Part shown: positions 35,779 through 45,005 of the stretch, piece by piece | Layout of the letters: each line of letters starts with the position of its first letter | How positions within the stretch are numbered: the stretch's first letter is position 1 | Assembly (NCBI GenBank): GCA_943370025.1 | Contig: CALRPI020000004.1 | Span: forward strand, 55,711 to 119,710 | DNA length: 64,000 bases | Reading direction: 5' to 3' | From: JAAUUE01 sp943370025 | GTDB lineage: Bacteria; Cyanobacteriota; Cyanobacteriia; Cyanobacteriales; JAAUUE01 | Position numbers and translations under genes: made by a program | Notes under the pieces: generated by a model | What the model saw: the letters and a program-made list of their open reading frames with translations, nothing else | The model's database searches: none | What the model was told of the DNA's origin: nothing

Positions 35779-35861
35779 GAGTCTATTTATAAAATCCGAA
35801 TTTCCGCCCCCGGCGGGGGCGGAAATTCAGACCTTCTAGCCACTTTATAAATAACCTCTAA
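35776..35861. repeat. Palindromic element, family E copy 3
   Basis: It begins with the dgkA stop codon (TAAGAGTCTATTTATAAAAT) and ends ACTTTATAAATAACCTCTAA. The stem GAATTTCCGCCCCC / GGGGGCGGAAATTC is perfect. Confidence 0.85.
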
Positions 35862-35928
35862 GGGGGTGTCATGCATTGCACTATCCTTGATCCTAAAATC
35901 CCTTATTTTCTAGAAGAATTTCCCAGTA

Positions 35929-36879
35929 ATGATTGAAGTTGAAGGCTTAAGCAAGATCTACGGTACGAAATCCGCCATTAAAGATATTTCTTTCACCGTG
36001 CAAACCGGAGAGATTCTCGGCTTCCTGGGACCAAATGGAGCTGGGAAAACGACGACCATGCGGATTCTGGCGGGTTATTTACCCGCTTCCACCGGGACAG
36101 CCAAAATTGCTGGTTATGATGTTCATACAGATTCGATGGCAGTGCGGCAGCACATTGGCTATTTGCCGGAGCATCCACCTCTATACCCAGAAATGACGGT
36201 GGAGGATTTTCTCTATTTTGTGGCGAAAATCAAGGGAGTGAGCCGTGCCCAGCAAGCTGGGAGAGTGGGGGAAGTGGTGGAGCGTTGTAACCTAGGGGAA
36301 TACCAACGATCGCCCATTCGCAAACTCTCGAAGGGGATGAAGCAACGGGTGGGGATTGCCCAAGCGATCGTCCACGACCCGCCAGTGATTATCCTGGATG
36401 AACCAACGGTGGGCTTAGACCCCAAGCAAATCATCGATATGCGCCACCTGATCAAAAGCTTGGCGGGAGATCATACAGTGATCTTGTCTACCCATATCCT
36501 GCCAGAGGTGAGCATGACCTGCGATCGGGTCACCATCATCAACAAAGGTAGGGTAGTCACCACCAATACTCCAGAAACCCTGATGGCGGAACTGGCTGGA
36601 GGCAATGGCTATGAAATAGAAATCGATGGCAACCCAGCCGAAATTCAAAAAATGCTGCAAATTATGCCCGGTATTTGCCTTGTGGAGGTGGTGAGTAGCT
36701 ATGGCTTACCGGGGGAGCGATCGCTATTGCGCATGGTCTGTAGCCCCGGAGCCGAACCCGGTCGAGATATTGCTGCGGTAGTGGTGGCAGCAAACCGGGG
36801 TTTATACGAGATGCGCCGCACCCGTGCTAGTTTGGAGGATGTATTCTTAGAATTAACCACCAAGGAATTGTCTTTGTAG
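35929..36879 (+). CDS. ABC transporter ATP-binding protein (GldA-like)
   Basis: This 316-aa ATPase has Walker A GPNGAGKTT, the signature LSKGMKQRVG, Walker B VIILDEPT with the catalytic Glu, and H-loop STHIL. A C-terminal extension of about 80 residues follows the ATPase domain. It is the first gene of a four-gene set (ATPase, permease, GldG-like, DUF4340). In Bacteroidetes the homologous set supports gliding, while in cyanobacteria the role is unproven. The whole gap to the next gene is a palindromic element. Confidence 0.94.
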   Translation: MIEVEGLSKIYGTKSAIKDISFTVQTGEILGFLGPNGAGKTTTMRILAGYLPASTGTAKIAGYDVHTDSMAVRQHIGYLPEHPPLYPEMTVEDFLYFVAKIKGVSRAQQAGRVGEVVERCNLGEYQRSPIRKLSKGMKQRVGIAQAIVHDPPVIILDEPTVGLDPKQIIDMRHLIKSLAGDHTVILSTHILPEVSMTCDRVTIINKGRVVTTNTPETLMAELAGGNGYEIEIDGNPAEIQKMLQIMPGICLVEVVSSYGLPGERSLLRMVCSPGAEPGRDIAAVVVAANRGLYEMRRTRASLEDVFLELTTKELSL

Positions 36880-36882
36880 CGA

Positions 36883-36991
36883 TACAGCAGTTTGTGTGTG
36901 GACTTCGACTACGCTCAGCCCACACACAAACCCAAACCTAGTAAGTATTTCAGAAAATGTCCCGGATTCCATTTATAGGAAAAGTGCTGTA
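36883..36991 (+). repeat. Palindromic element, family B copy 2, forming the permease leader
   Basis: It begins TACAGCAGTTTG three bases after the ATPase stop, carries the core GACTTCGACTACGCTCAG, and ends AAAGTGCTGTA. Its last base is the A of the next gene's ATG. The AGGAAAA near its right end is the only Shine-Dalgarno-like sequence before that ATG. Confidence 0.9.
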
Positions 36992-37788
36992 TGATTATTT
37001 TTCAAAATATAATTGCCATTTTTAGAAAAGAATTACAAGGCTATTTTGCCTCATCTTTTGCCTATATAGTCATGGGGATTTTTTGGCTATTGGCAGGATT
37101 TTTCCTTGTGGCAATCCTGCTAAGTCCAGAGGGAATTATTAGCCAAGTTGCCCAACGAGATCAACTTGGTGTTCCCACTCCACCAGTGGATGTGGCTTAT
37201 GAGTTTTTAAGATTTTTCCTAGGGGTGATGGGTTCTTTGGCGATGTTTGTGCTGCCAATTCTCTCCATGGGTTTGTATGCCGAAGAACGCAAGTGGGGAA
37301 CCCTAGAACTCTTGGCAACTTCACCGATTACTAATTGGGCGGTGGCAGTGGGTAAGTTATTGGGAGTGATGGCTTTTTTCTCGGTGATGATTGCTCCCCT
37401 CTTGGGTTTAGAAGCGATCGTCCTTGGTGCCGCCAATCCCCCCATCCCCATCATGGTTCCCCTGTTAGGGCATTTGGGTTTATTCCTGATGGCGGGGGCA
37501 GTGCTTTCTCTGGGGATGTTTATTTCTTCTCTGACCGATAAAACGATCGTGGCAGCGATTCTCACCTTTGCCTTGATATTTTCTTTGTCTTTGGTGGAGC
37601 TTTTAGCGAAAAGTATCGGGGGTTCGATCGGCGTGGCGCTAGAGCATTTATCTTTAATGAAACACTACACAAACCTAGTCCAAGGAGTCTTGGATACCAG
37701 TAGCTTGATCTTATTTTCTAGCTATATTGTGCTGGGGATATTTCTCACAGCTCAGTCCATTGAAGCATTACGTTTCTCTAGGCGCTAA
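36991..37788 (+). CDS. ABC-2 type permease (GldF-like)
   Basis: This 265-aa protein has about six membrane helices. Segments FRKELQGYFASSFAYIVMGIF and EERKWGTLELLATSPI are typical of the CcmB/GldF/ABC2 permease group. It pairs with the ATPase upstream. The start ATG at 36991 lies on the edge of the preceding palindromic element. The nucleotide gap to the ATPase stop (111 bp) is unlike the normal short spacing of such pairs and is entirely the element. Confidence 0.93.
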   Translation: MIIFQNIIAIFRKELQGYFASSFAYIVMGIFWLLAGFFLVAILLSPEGIISQVAQRDQLGVPTPPVDVAYEFLRFFLGVMGSLAMFVLPILSMGLYAEERKWGTLELLATSPITNWAVAVGKLLGVMAFFSVMIAPLLGLEAIVLGAANPPIPIMVPLLGHLGLFLMAGAVLSLGMFISSLTDKTIVAAILTFALIFSLSLVELLAKSIGGSIGVALEHLSLMKHYTNLVQGVLDTSSLILFSSYIVLGIFLTAQSIEALRFSRR

Positions 37789-37867
37789 ATATTGATTGAA
37801 TTTGATTTTTCCTATCCTTCAAGCTGAAGAGATTAAACTTCCCCCCCTTGATAAATGAAATGTAATA

Positions 37868-39421
37868 GTGATGAAGCAAATTATTAGTTATTGGCAGTAT
37901 CTAAAACATTCCCTCTGGATTGGGATCATGTTATTAATTGTCGGAATTTCCGCAGGAGTAGTCAGCAATAACTGGCTGCCAGTTCCCTTCGGTTTGGTCA
38001 TTGCCGGAGTGGGAATTATCGGAAGTTGGCTAATTATTTCTAGTCTGGTCGCTGCTGCCAAATCTGAGCAGAAATCCGATGGTTTTGGAGTTGGCAAAAA
38101 TGCACTGGTGGCAACTATTTCGGTGCTGGCAATTTTGTTTTTAATTAATTTCTTGGGGTTTCGTTATAGCTGGCGTGTGGATCTGACAGAAAATCAAATT
38201 TTCTCCCTCTCTCCCCAATCCCAAAGCGTCGTCCAAAAACTCCAGCAACCGATCAAAATTTGGGTATTTGAAAGTAGCCCTAACCCCGCCGATCGAGAGC
38301 TATTAGAAAACTATCGCCGTCAAGGAACTCAATTTAGCTACGAATTTGTTGATCCTCAGTTGCGATTAAGTGTGGCGGAACAATTTAAGGTGCAATCCAT
38401 TGGCGAAGTGCATGTGGAGGCGGGGACAAGACGAAAGCTCCTGCAAGTGGTGAACGATCGCCAGCGGCTCTCCGAATCTACCCTAACAAATGGCATTGAA
38501 GCAATTCAAAGCGATCGTCTCTTACAAATCTACTTTCTCCAAGGGCATGGAGAGGGCAGCCTCACGGCGGCAGAAAAGGGCTTATCTCAACTTAATGATG
38601 CCTTGGGGCAAAAAAACTATGAAGTTAAGCCCTTGGCTTTGGCAACAGAAACTGCCATTCCCAAGGAGGCGGCAGTAATTGTTATTGCTGGCGCAAAACG
38701 CAATTTATTAGAACCAGAAGCTAAGGCTATTACTGATTATGTCAATAATGGCGGCGGTTTACTCCTGCTGCTGGAACCAAGAACTAATCTGGGTTTGAAT
38801 AATTTGCTCCAAGATTGGGGCGTGGTTTTGGATGAGCGGGTGGTGATTGATGGGTCGGGCAATGGCAAGTTAGTTGGGTTAGGTCCGGCTACATCTCTGG
38901 TAACTCAATACGGCGATCACCCCATTACCAAGGATTTGGGTAACGGAATTTCCCTGTTTCCCCTGCCGAGGGCGATCGAGCTGAAACCCATTTCTGGGGT
39001 CACCCAAACTCCCCTAATTATTACAAATAGCAAAAGTTGGGCGGAGGCAAACCCCGATAAGCAGCCCTTAGCTTTTGATCCGGCCAGCGATCGTCAAGGT
39101 CCGATCACCTTGGGAGCTGCCCTCAGTCGCCCTAGTAAAGCTAATACTGGCAAGGAGTCCCGGTTGGTGGTGATTGGCAATGCCAGTTTTGCCACTAATG
39201 GTTGGTTTGATCAGCAGTTGAATGGAGATTTAGTCTTGAATGCGATCGGTTGGTTGGGGCAGCAAAATACCCGCACCCTATCGATTCGCCCGAAAAATGT
39301 CGCTAACCGTCGCCTTAATCTGAATCCGGTGCTATCTTTGGTAATTGGTTGGACAGCATTGGCGATTATTCCTATGGTAGGATTTATCACTGCTGGGGTG
39401 CTGTGGTGGCGACGGAGATAA
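37868..39421 (+). CDS. GldG-like ABC transporter auxiliary protein
   Basis: This 517-aa protein has three N-terminal membrane helices (about residues 15-33, 37-58 and 78-95), a large extracytoplasmic domain and a final helix (about 490-513) before RRR. The motif WRVDLTENQIFSLSPQSQSVVQKL is the hallmark of the GldG/ABC_transp_aux family. IYFLQGHGEGSL and VIAGAKRNLLEPEAKAI belong to the same domain. It likely forms the periplasmic part of the exporter with the ATPase and permease upstream. Confidence 0.93.
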   Translation: MMKQIISYWQYLKHSLWIGIMLLIVGISAGVVSNNWLPVPFGLVIAGVGIIGSWLIISSLVAAAKSEQKSDGFGVGKNALVATISVLAILFLINFLGFRYSWRVDLTENQIFSLSPQSQSVVQKLQQPIKIWVFESSPNPADRELLENYRRQGTQFSYEFVDPQLRLSVAEQFKVQSIGEVHVEAGTRRKLLQVVNDRQRLSESTLTNGIEAIQSDRLLQIYFLQGHGEGSLTAAEKGLSQLNDALGQKNYEVKPLALATETAIPKEAAVIVIAGAKRNLLEPEAKAITDYVNNGGGLLLLLEPRTNLGLNNLLQDWGVVLDERVVIDGSGNGKLVGLGPATSLVTQYGDHPITKDLGNGISLFPLPRAIELKPISGVTQTPLIITNSKSWAEANPDKQPLAFDPASDRQGPITLGAALSRPSKANTGKESRLVVIGNASFATNGWFDQQLNGDLVLNAIGWLGQQNTRTLSIRPKNVANRRLNLNPVLSLVIGWTALAIIPMVGFITAGVLWWRRR

Positions 39422-39480
39422 TCTATGAGGTAAGAATTTCCCCCGCGCTGCGGGGGAAATTCTTACCCTCTCAGAACTAC
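39421..39480. repeat. Palindromic element, family H copy 1
   Basis: The stem GGTAAGAATTTCCCCCGC / GCGGGGGAAATTCTTACC is perfect, and the right end TCTCAGAACTAC resembles those at 49183-49273 and 52334-52408. It separates the GldG-like and DUF4340 genes. Confidence 0.75.
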
Positions 39481-39492
39481 TAAGTAGCAATC

Positions 39493-40074
39493 ATGAAATT
39501 ACAAAAAACTACTTTAGTGTTGATGGTGGTGGCTCTCATTCTAGCGATCGGGGTCTATTTTTTGGAAATACAACGAGCAAATCAACCAATTACTAATCAA
39601 GCTAATCAACAAAAACTATTTGATTTTAATGAGTCAGAAATTATTGGCTTGAGTATTAGTCAGGTGATTGATAATCAGCCCCAAGTAATTGACCTAGTTA
39701 GAGGAGATCAAAAAAAATCCCTCTGGCAAATGCAACAGCCAGAAAATTCTCCTGCCAATGATGCGGTGGTGGATTTTTTGGTGGGCTTATTGGTGGAAAC
39801 TAGAACTAATCCGCCTTTAGTGATTACAGATAACCAGTTTATTGAATATGGTTTGAATTTACCTCTGGCAACTATAGACATCAAACTCCAAAATCAGCAA
39901 ACTTTTCAGTTAATTCTCGGCAAACAAACTTTTGATAAAAATTCTGTCTATGCTACTAAAGGCATCGGCAATAATGGCAATAATAAAACTTCCCCCAAAC
40001 AGGTTTTCTTAGTTCCCTTAAACTTTCAAAATGCCGTCGATCGCCCCCTCTCAGAATGGAAAATATCAAAGTAA
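39493..40074 (+). CDS. DUF4340 domain protein
   Basis: This 193-aa protein has a signal-anchor helix at residues 6-26 and a domain of DUF4340 type. Its parts are ESEIIGLSISQ, LVRGDQKKSLWQMQQPENSPANDAVVDFLVG, and LPLATIDIKLQNQQTFQLILGKQTFDKNSVYA. DUF4340 proteins regularly follow GldG-like genes and are thought to work with the exporter. The stop codon overlaps the start of the next palindromic element. Confidence 0.9.
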   Translation: MKLQKTTLVLMVVALILAIGVYFLEIQRANQPITNQANQQKLFDFNESEIIGLSISQVIDNQPQVIDLVRGDQKKSLWQMQQPENSPANDAVVDFLVGLLVETRTNPPLVITDNQFIEYGLNLPLATIDIKLQNQQTFQLILGKQTFDKNSVYATKGIGNNGNNKTSPKQVFLVPLNFQNAVDRPLSEWKISK

Positions 40075-40137
40075 TAAGGTCTAATTTTTCGCCCCCTGCG
40101 GGGGCGAAAAATTAGACCTTATAAATAACCTTTTAGA
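40074..40137. repeat. Family E element acting as bidirectional terminator
   Basis: The 20-bp stem ATAAGGTCTAATTTTTCGCC is mirrored around GCCCCCTGCGGGGGC and closes at 40122. It ends TATAAATAACCTTTTAGAG. It fills the space between two convergent stops (40074 and 40133). Confidence 0.85.
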
Positions 40138-41512
40138 GAGAATTGAGGAATTTTAATAACGCTCGTCGATCGCTAGAACTCATAGTCCGAAATGCCTCTT
40201 TTGATTTTTCAGCTTCCCCACCATGCCAGAGAATTGCCTCTTCGATCGTCCGGGCGCGGGCATCATGCAAAAATCCGGCATCCGCCAAGACGGTATGGGT
40301 CAGACCGATCGCCCACAGGGGAGCAGTACGCCATTCATTGCCAGTAGCCTGAAAATCAGGACGGTGATCGGCTAAACCTTCACCCATATTATGTAGTAAA
40401 AGGTCGGTATAGGGATGGATAGTTTGATTAGCTAGAGCCACTAATTCATGGTTACCTGTTTTCAGAGTTTGAATATGACAAGCAGCACAGTTTGCCCCCC
40501 GAAATAGGCGATCGCCTTTGATAACTTCGGCATCCTGAAGGGCTGCAACAGAGCGGGCAGGAACCGTTAGACTCTGGGTATAAAAGGTCGCCGATTTTAG
40601 CTCTTTGTCATCAATATCTGTGGAACCATCGGGGTCAGGAAATACGGGGTTAGAAATCCCCATATCGTTGAAATAGGCGGCAGCAGACTGTTGGCGGAGA
40701 TTGGGTTGGTTAGCTTTCAGCCCAAAACGCCCCAAGGCGGTAGTTTTTTTCTGTACATCCCAGACTCGGTTAGGCTTACCGGAAATTCCATCACCATTCC
40801 GATCGTCGGGATCAGCTATTGCCATAATCGTCGCCTCATCCACAGCTTCCAATAATCCCAACCCGATCACTGGGGGCGATTGGCGTAAAGAAGTCATCAC
40901 CTCTGTGGGTAAAGCCTGACCATTGGGCAGGGTAATGCTAGTTTGTGGCGATCGCAATTTATACTCAGTCCCATCAGCATAGTTCCCAGAGACTTCCTGC
41001 CACTGCACTGCTACTTGAGCATCGGGGACAGCCCCAAATACAGCATGATCACGAATTTGTTCGCCAATGCCCGGCACTGGAACTGCGCCCCCCGGCACTC
41101 CGGGTTGACCCTTGGGTAAGCTTACTCTTACAAGCATTTGTGATTTCAGGGAAGTTTCATTCCCAATCACTGGCATTCCTCTGCCATTAAAGAGATGGCA
41201 ACCATTACAAGATGAGTTGTTGAACAAAGGACCCAACCCCGGATTAGTGTCGGCGGGGGCAGCGACAAAAATATCATTAAATGTGGCATTAGCTTCGCTA
41301 TGCCGATCGCGCTCTTCTTCGGTAAGATTGCCAGCTCCATTATCAAAAGCACGGGAGGTGCGATTAACGATCGAAGTCTGTCCTCCTATTAATAAATCAG
41401 GATGGCTAGGCTCCATCACTGCCTGTAATGGCAAGGCAATACAGGCAAAGATAGCAGCGGCGATCAAGAGCTTAAAATAGTGTTTGTTGAGAGTTAAGAA
41501 GAATTTTTGCAT
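40133..41512 (-). CDS. Di-heme oxidoreductase (thiol oxidoreductase/DUF1111)
   Basis: This 459-aa protein has a signal peptide (residues about 13-30) and two CxxCH haem sites: SCNGCHLFNGRG in the N-terminal half and NCAACHIQ in the C-terminal half. The C-terminal RTAPLWAIGLTHTVLADAGFLHDARARTIEEAILWHGGE is the strongest family segment. It is homologous to the di-haem cytochrome c peroxidase-like family often encoded beside imelysin genes, as here (imelysin 204 bp upstream on the same strand). In Synechococcus a related pair is iron-regulated (irpAB). No Fur box was identified here. Confidence 0.93.
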   Translation of the reverse strand: MQKFFLTLNKHYFKLLIAAAIFACIALPLQAVMEPSHPDLLIGGQTSIVNRTSRAFDNGAGNLTEEERDRHSEANATFNDIFVAAPADTNPGLGPLFNNSSCNGCHLFNGRGMPVIGNETSLKSQMLVRVSLPKGQPGVPGGAVPVPGIGEQIRDHAVFGAVPDAQVAVQWQEVSGNYADGTEYKLRSPQTSITLPNGQALPTEVMTSLRQSPPVIGLGLLEAVDEATIMAIADPDDRNGDGISGKPNRVWDVQKKTTALGRFGLKANQPNLRQQSAAAYFNDMGISNPVFPDPDGSTDIDDKELKSATFYTQSLTVPARSVAALQDAEVIKGDRLFRGANCAACHIQTLKTGNHELVALANQTIHPYTDLLLHNMGEGLADHRPDFQATGNEWRTAPLWAIGLTHTVLADAGFLHDARARTIEEAILWHGGEAEKSKEAFRTMSSSDRRALLKFLNSL

Positions 41513-41716
41513 GGTTCTGGGGGAGGTATGGGGAGTTAGGGAGAGGCACAGGAAGGTATAGGAAGGTACAGGAATTTGCAGGGTATAGGAAAGTACAGAA
41601 AGGGACAGGAATGGGAGTAGTTGAGAAACTTAGAGAGATTTAGAGAAATTTAGATAAAGTCAGAAAGACTTATTCCTGAAATTCTCTACCTCCTTTACCT
41701 CCTTTACCTCCTTGAA
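41513..41716. other. Purine-rich direct repeats between imelysin and di-heme genes
   Basis: The + strand reads GGGAGGTATGG, then repeated AGGAAGGTATA / AGGAAGGTACA / AGGAAAGTACA units (41521-41610), then three TTTACCTCC units at 41687-41713. I see no coding frame here. The pattern resembles the mreC-mreD gap in opposite orientation. Confidence 0.55.
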
Positions 41717-42844
41717 TTAAAAAATCAAAGGCTTAACTTCTTCTTCCAAAGTGCCTTTCAGCTTGCCAATGGCTGTGATCGCCTGTTCAATCTTTGGCTT
41801 AGATTGGGGATCGGTAATGGCTAGAGAGAAAGGACTGGGAATGCTATCTACGGCGGCGATCGCTATTTGTAATTCTGAAGTCACCTTGTTATTAAGTTGG
41901 GGATTAGTTTGGGCAACAAAGCTACTTAATCCTGCCCTACCAGAAACAGGGTTATTAAAACTGCCCAGATAGGCATTTTGGACTCCGACTAGGGTGTGGT
42001 GAAAATCTGGGAGAGAGCTGGCGATCGCATACTGGGCATCAATTTTTTTGGGGTCTTGAGCCTGAAAAGGATCGGCAATACTATCTTCTAAAACCTCTGT
42101 AGTTTCCAGCAGCCCTTCAATAATTTCTTGATGGGCGATCGCAACTAAGGGATAAACTGCATTATTCGGTTCTCCTGCGGTGGAGAATACTTCCCGAAAA
42201 GCTGGCTTTCCTTCTTCACCAGTTATCCAAGCCGCTAAAAGTCTATGGGCATCGCGATCGAGTACCGTGGCAGTTGCTTGGAGATAAGCCAACTCCCGGC
42301 GACTGAGGTTCGCATTCCGGCTATTTTCTCCAAACAAGAGGAATTCAATAGTCCGAAAGCCCTTGAGGCTATCTCTTTGGCTACTGATATACTCTGGGGT
42401 TAAAGAGATTTCACTATTAAGAATCTTGCCCAAATCGGTTTTATCAATGGGTAGTGTATCCAAAGTTCCATCCAAACCCCATGATCTTGCTCTGCCTAGG
42501 GCAAAGCCTACGCCCTGTTTCAAAGGGATCCGGGCATCAAGCCATGCATCCTGAGCAAATTTGATGTTTTCAGCATTGGGAGTCTGACGAAGAATCTGGA
42601 TCGCCATGGCTAAAGTTTGGGTTTTTGCAGCCAACTGTGTATAGGTGGGGATGACTACCCGATCGGCAAAGTCTGCCAAAAGTGAATCTTGGCGGTAGTC
42701 TTGGGTAGCTTGAGCCAACTCTCTAGGACTAGAAGCAAGCATCTCCCCCGGAGTGGCAGATACTATAGATTGCGTGTATAAGTTAAAGGCGATCGCTAAA
42801 AAGCAAGTAATTAAGGCGATACCCAATTTTTTGATTAGTTTCAT
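41717..42844 (-). CDS. Imelysin family protein (M75-like, IrpA-type)
   Basis: This 375-aa protein has a signal peptide (residues about 6-25, IALITCFLAIAFNLY). The mature part is helical and matches imelysin: FADRVVIPTYTQLAAK, DAWLDARIPLKQGVGFALGRARSWGLDG and VLEDSIADPF. The characteristic GxHxxE motif reads GFRTIE at LKGFRTIEFLLFGE, so the conserved His is Arg. Imelysins are extracellular or periplasmic, linked to iron uptake, and no longer thought to be peptidases. Its neighbour, the di-heme oxidoreductase, supports an iron-related role. Confidence 0.92.
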   Translation of the reverse strand: MKLIKKLGIALITCFLAIAFNLYTQSIVSATPGEMLASSPRELAQATQDYRQDSLLADFADRVVIPTYTQLAAKTQTLAMAIQILRQTPNAENIKFAQDAWLDARIPLKQGVGFALGRARSWGLDGTLDTLPIDKTDLGKILNSEISLTPEYISSQRDSLKGFRTIEFLLFGENSRNANLSRRELAYLQATATVLDRDAHRLLAAWITGEEGKPAFREVFSTAGEPNNAVYPLVAIAHQEIIEGLLETTEVLEDSIADPFQAQDPKKIDAQYAIASSLPDFHHTLVGVQNAYLGSFNNPVSGRAGLSSFVAQTNPQLNNKVTSELQIAIAAVDSIPSPFSLAITDPQSKPKIEQAITAIGKLKGTLEEEVKPLIF

Positions 42845-42954
42845 AAGGATGAGGATTTTTACAATACCTGTATGAACTAGATCTAATCTTCAGAAAATGA
42901 CGCAATACCCCTGACATCAATTACAGTTCCGTAATTTTTTCCGTAATTTTTCTT

Positions 42955-43052
42955 AGGGCTTAAGCATTGTGACGTTGTTGCGGGCTGAGCGGAGCCGAAG
43001 CCCGTAACAACGTCAGAAAAACTAAATAATTCGTTGGCAGTGCTCAAGTCCT
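42955..43052. repeat. Palindromic element, family C copy 4
   Basis: The ends AGGGCTTAAGCATTG and TTGGCAGTGCTCAAGTCCT are inverted. The stem GACGTTGTTGCGGGC / GCCCGTAACAACGTC encloses the reverse of the shared core, TGAGCGGAGCCGAAG. Confidence 0.8.
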
Positions 43053-43126
43053 ATAGATAATTTTTCTCTTGAACTTCCTAAATTCCCCTGCCAAAGAAGG
43101 GGAACTTGAATTGAAAATTCTCCGTT

Positions 43127-43233
43127 TTACAGCAGTTTGAGAGTGGGTGGCTACAGCTACCCACTCTCAAACCCAACATTGATAAGACTTTCAATATTTG
43201 TAGCGTGTCTCATTTGAACGCAAAGTGCTGTAA
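43127..43233 (+). repeat. Palindromic element, family A copy 3
   Basis: It is 107 bp, from TTACAGCAGTTTGAG to GCAAAGTGCTGTAA. The stem GAGAGTGGGTGGC / GCTACCCACTCTC is followed by CAAACCCAACATTG. It is the closest match to the copy at 46390. Confidence 0.9.
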
Positions 43234-43287
43234 GGGGAAATTAAGATATATTCTGCCCCTTTTTTCAGGGGGCTAGAAGGAATCAAC

Positions 43288-44667
43288 TTAGCAATCAGAT
43301 AATTTTCCTGCAAATAATTCCCGCAACTGATCTACTACCAAATCTAATTTGACCGATCGCGAGGCTTTAAATAAGAGCGTATCTCCCGGCTGGATCAGGT
43401 TTTGTAATCTCTGGGTCAGATCAATGTGGGTGGAGAAACATTCTGCTTTCAGGGGGGCAGCTCCCTGAGCGATCGCCTCTGCCTCCCCATCATCCACCAA
43501 GACAAACACCCCATCTAGGTGCAACTCCTTGGTCATCTGCCCCACTTGCAGGTGAAACTCTAATGATTTCTCCCCCAACTCCTTCATGGTTCCCAACACC
43601 GCAATCCGCCGCTGCCCCGGTGTACTGGCTAATAATTGCAGTGCCGCCGCCATAGATTCCAGCCCAGCATTATAGGTTTCATCCAAAAACAAAATATCAT
43701 TTGCTAACTGATAACGCTGTGCCCTACCCGCCGGGAGTTGCACAGCTAAGCCTTGGCTGAGAAAACTCCAGTCTAAGCCTAGGGAATCAGCAACAGCGAT
43801 CGACCCCAGAAAATTCACTGCATTATGGCGACCCGGCAGGGGCAGAGGCAAGGATTTACCTCGAACTAGCAGGGTATTTTCTCCCACCAATTCTCCTTGG
43901 AAATCCCCCCCAGTCAAACCATAGGTAATGGTTTTTCCAGACCAGATTTGGGGAGCACATTCATTTAACCTTGAGCTATCGTAGTTAAGAATTGCGGTTC
44001 CAGATGGGGGCATAAATTCTAAAAGCTCGCACTTAGCCGCCGCGATCGCCTCTAGAGAACCCAGCCTGCCCACATGGGCACTGCCAGCAATGGTGATCAA
44101 TCCCACCGTGGGTTGAGCAATCTTGGTTAAGAGGGCAATTTCCCCCGCCCCCCGCATTCCCATTTCAATTACGGCAAATTTATGCTCCGGCTCTAGTTCC
44201 AGAAGCGTCTTCGGTACACCAATCTCGTTGTTGTAGTTGAACTGGGTTTTTAAGACCCGACCATGATGGCTGAGAATTGCCGCAATTAATTCCTTTGTCG
44301 TAGTTTTGCCAAAGGAACCCGTCACCCCAATCACGGGGATATTAAACTGTTGCCGCCACCATTGGGCAATTTTTTGGTAGGCAACAAGGGTATCAGGCAC
44401 GACTAATTGGGGAATTTTTGCCGGCAGGAGATGGTCGACAATGACCAAGATAGCCCCTTGGCTGACTGCCTGCTCACCAAATCCATGCCCATCAAAATTT
44501 GCCCCTCGTAAAGCCACGAAAATCTCCCCCGGAAATATCTTGCGAGTATCAGTAGTAATGCCTGTACTCGCGATCGCGCTTAGTGTTGAGGAATTCTCTG
44601 GAGACAGATAGTAGGGTTGGGCATTTAGTAACTCCCTTAATTGAGCTAAATTAATTTGGCATTGCAT
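43288..44667 (-). CDS. murF: UDP-MurNAc-tripeptide-D-alanyl-D-alanine ligase
   Basis: I choose the ATG at 44667 (MQCQINLAQLREL); an open frame to 44772 adds 35 residues unlike the family. MurF has GEIFVALRGANFDGHGF in the N-terminal domain, the P-loop GVTGSFGKTTTKE, VIEMGMRGAGEIALL, and the C-terminal DETYNAGLESMAAALQ with FKASRSVKLD. It adds the D-Ala-D-Ala dipeptide to the wall precursor in the cytoplasm. The gene is divergent from the next one, with a 338-bp gap from the chosen start. Confidence 0.96.
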   Translation of the reverse strand: MQCQINLAQLRELLNAQPYYLSPENSSTLSAIASTGITTDTRKIFPGEIFVALRGANFDGHGFGEQAVSQGAILVIVDHLLPAKIPQLVVPDTLVAYQKIAQWWRQQFNIPVIGVTGSFGKTTTKELIAAILSHHGRVLKTQFNYNNEIGVPKTLLELEPEHKFAVIEMGMRGAGEIALLTKIAQPTVGLITIAGSAHVGRLGSLEAIAAAKCELLEFMPPSGTAILNYDSSRLNECAPQIWSGKTITYGLTGGDFQGELVGENTLLVRGKSLPLPLPGRHNAVNFLGSIAVADSLGLDWSFLSQGLAVQLPAGRAQRYQLANDILFLDETYNAGLESMAAALQLLASTPGQRRIAVLGTMKELGEKSLEFHLQVGQMTKELHLDGVFVLVDDGEAEAIAQGAAPLKAECFSTHIDLTQRLQNLIQPGDTLLFKASRSVKLDLVVDQLRELFAGKLSDC

Positions 44668-45005
44668 GTTTTTGCTAATTATATATATAGATTTTGTATG
44701 GATTTCAGGAAAATTGTATGTAGACTGTGTATAGTAAATTTGAGAAATTAGTAACCCTAACGGACTTGTCAATCTCTTATCCCAACAGGGCTATGGACAT
44801 TGATCTTTAAGGACTAACAAAGAATAGATGAAATCAAAATTAAGATCACTGATCCCAATATTTCATTTTGTCAGAAATTTGATATATTTTTGAAGCTCAA
44901 TTACCACAAATAAGAATTTTGATGTAATGTTGTAGTGGAAGGCTATGGCATTAAGATTTTACTTTAAATGGCTAATAGCGACTATAACGTGCAGAGGTCA
45001 ACAGG
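44668..45005. promoter_or_regulatory. Gap between divergent murF and the 420-aa unknown
   Basis: It must hold promoters for both genes. It is AT-rich, with TATATATATAGAT at about 44680-44692, but no sigma-70 boxes can be placed confidently. No palindromic element is present, unlike most other gaps. Confidence 0.35.
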
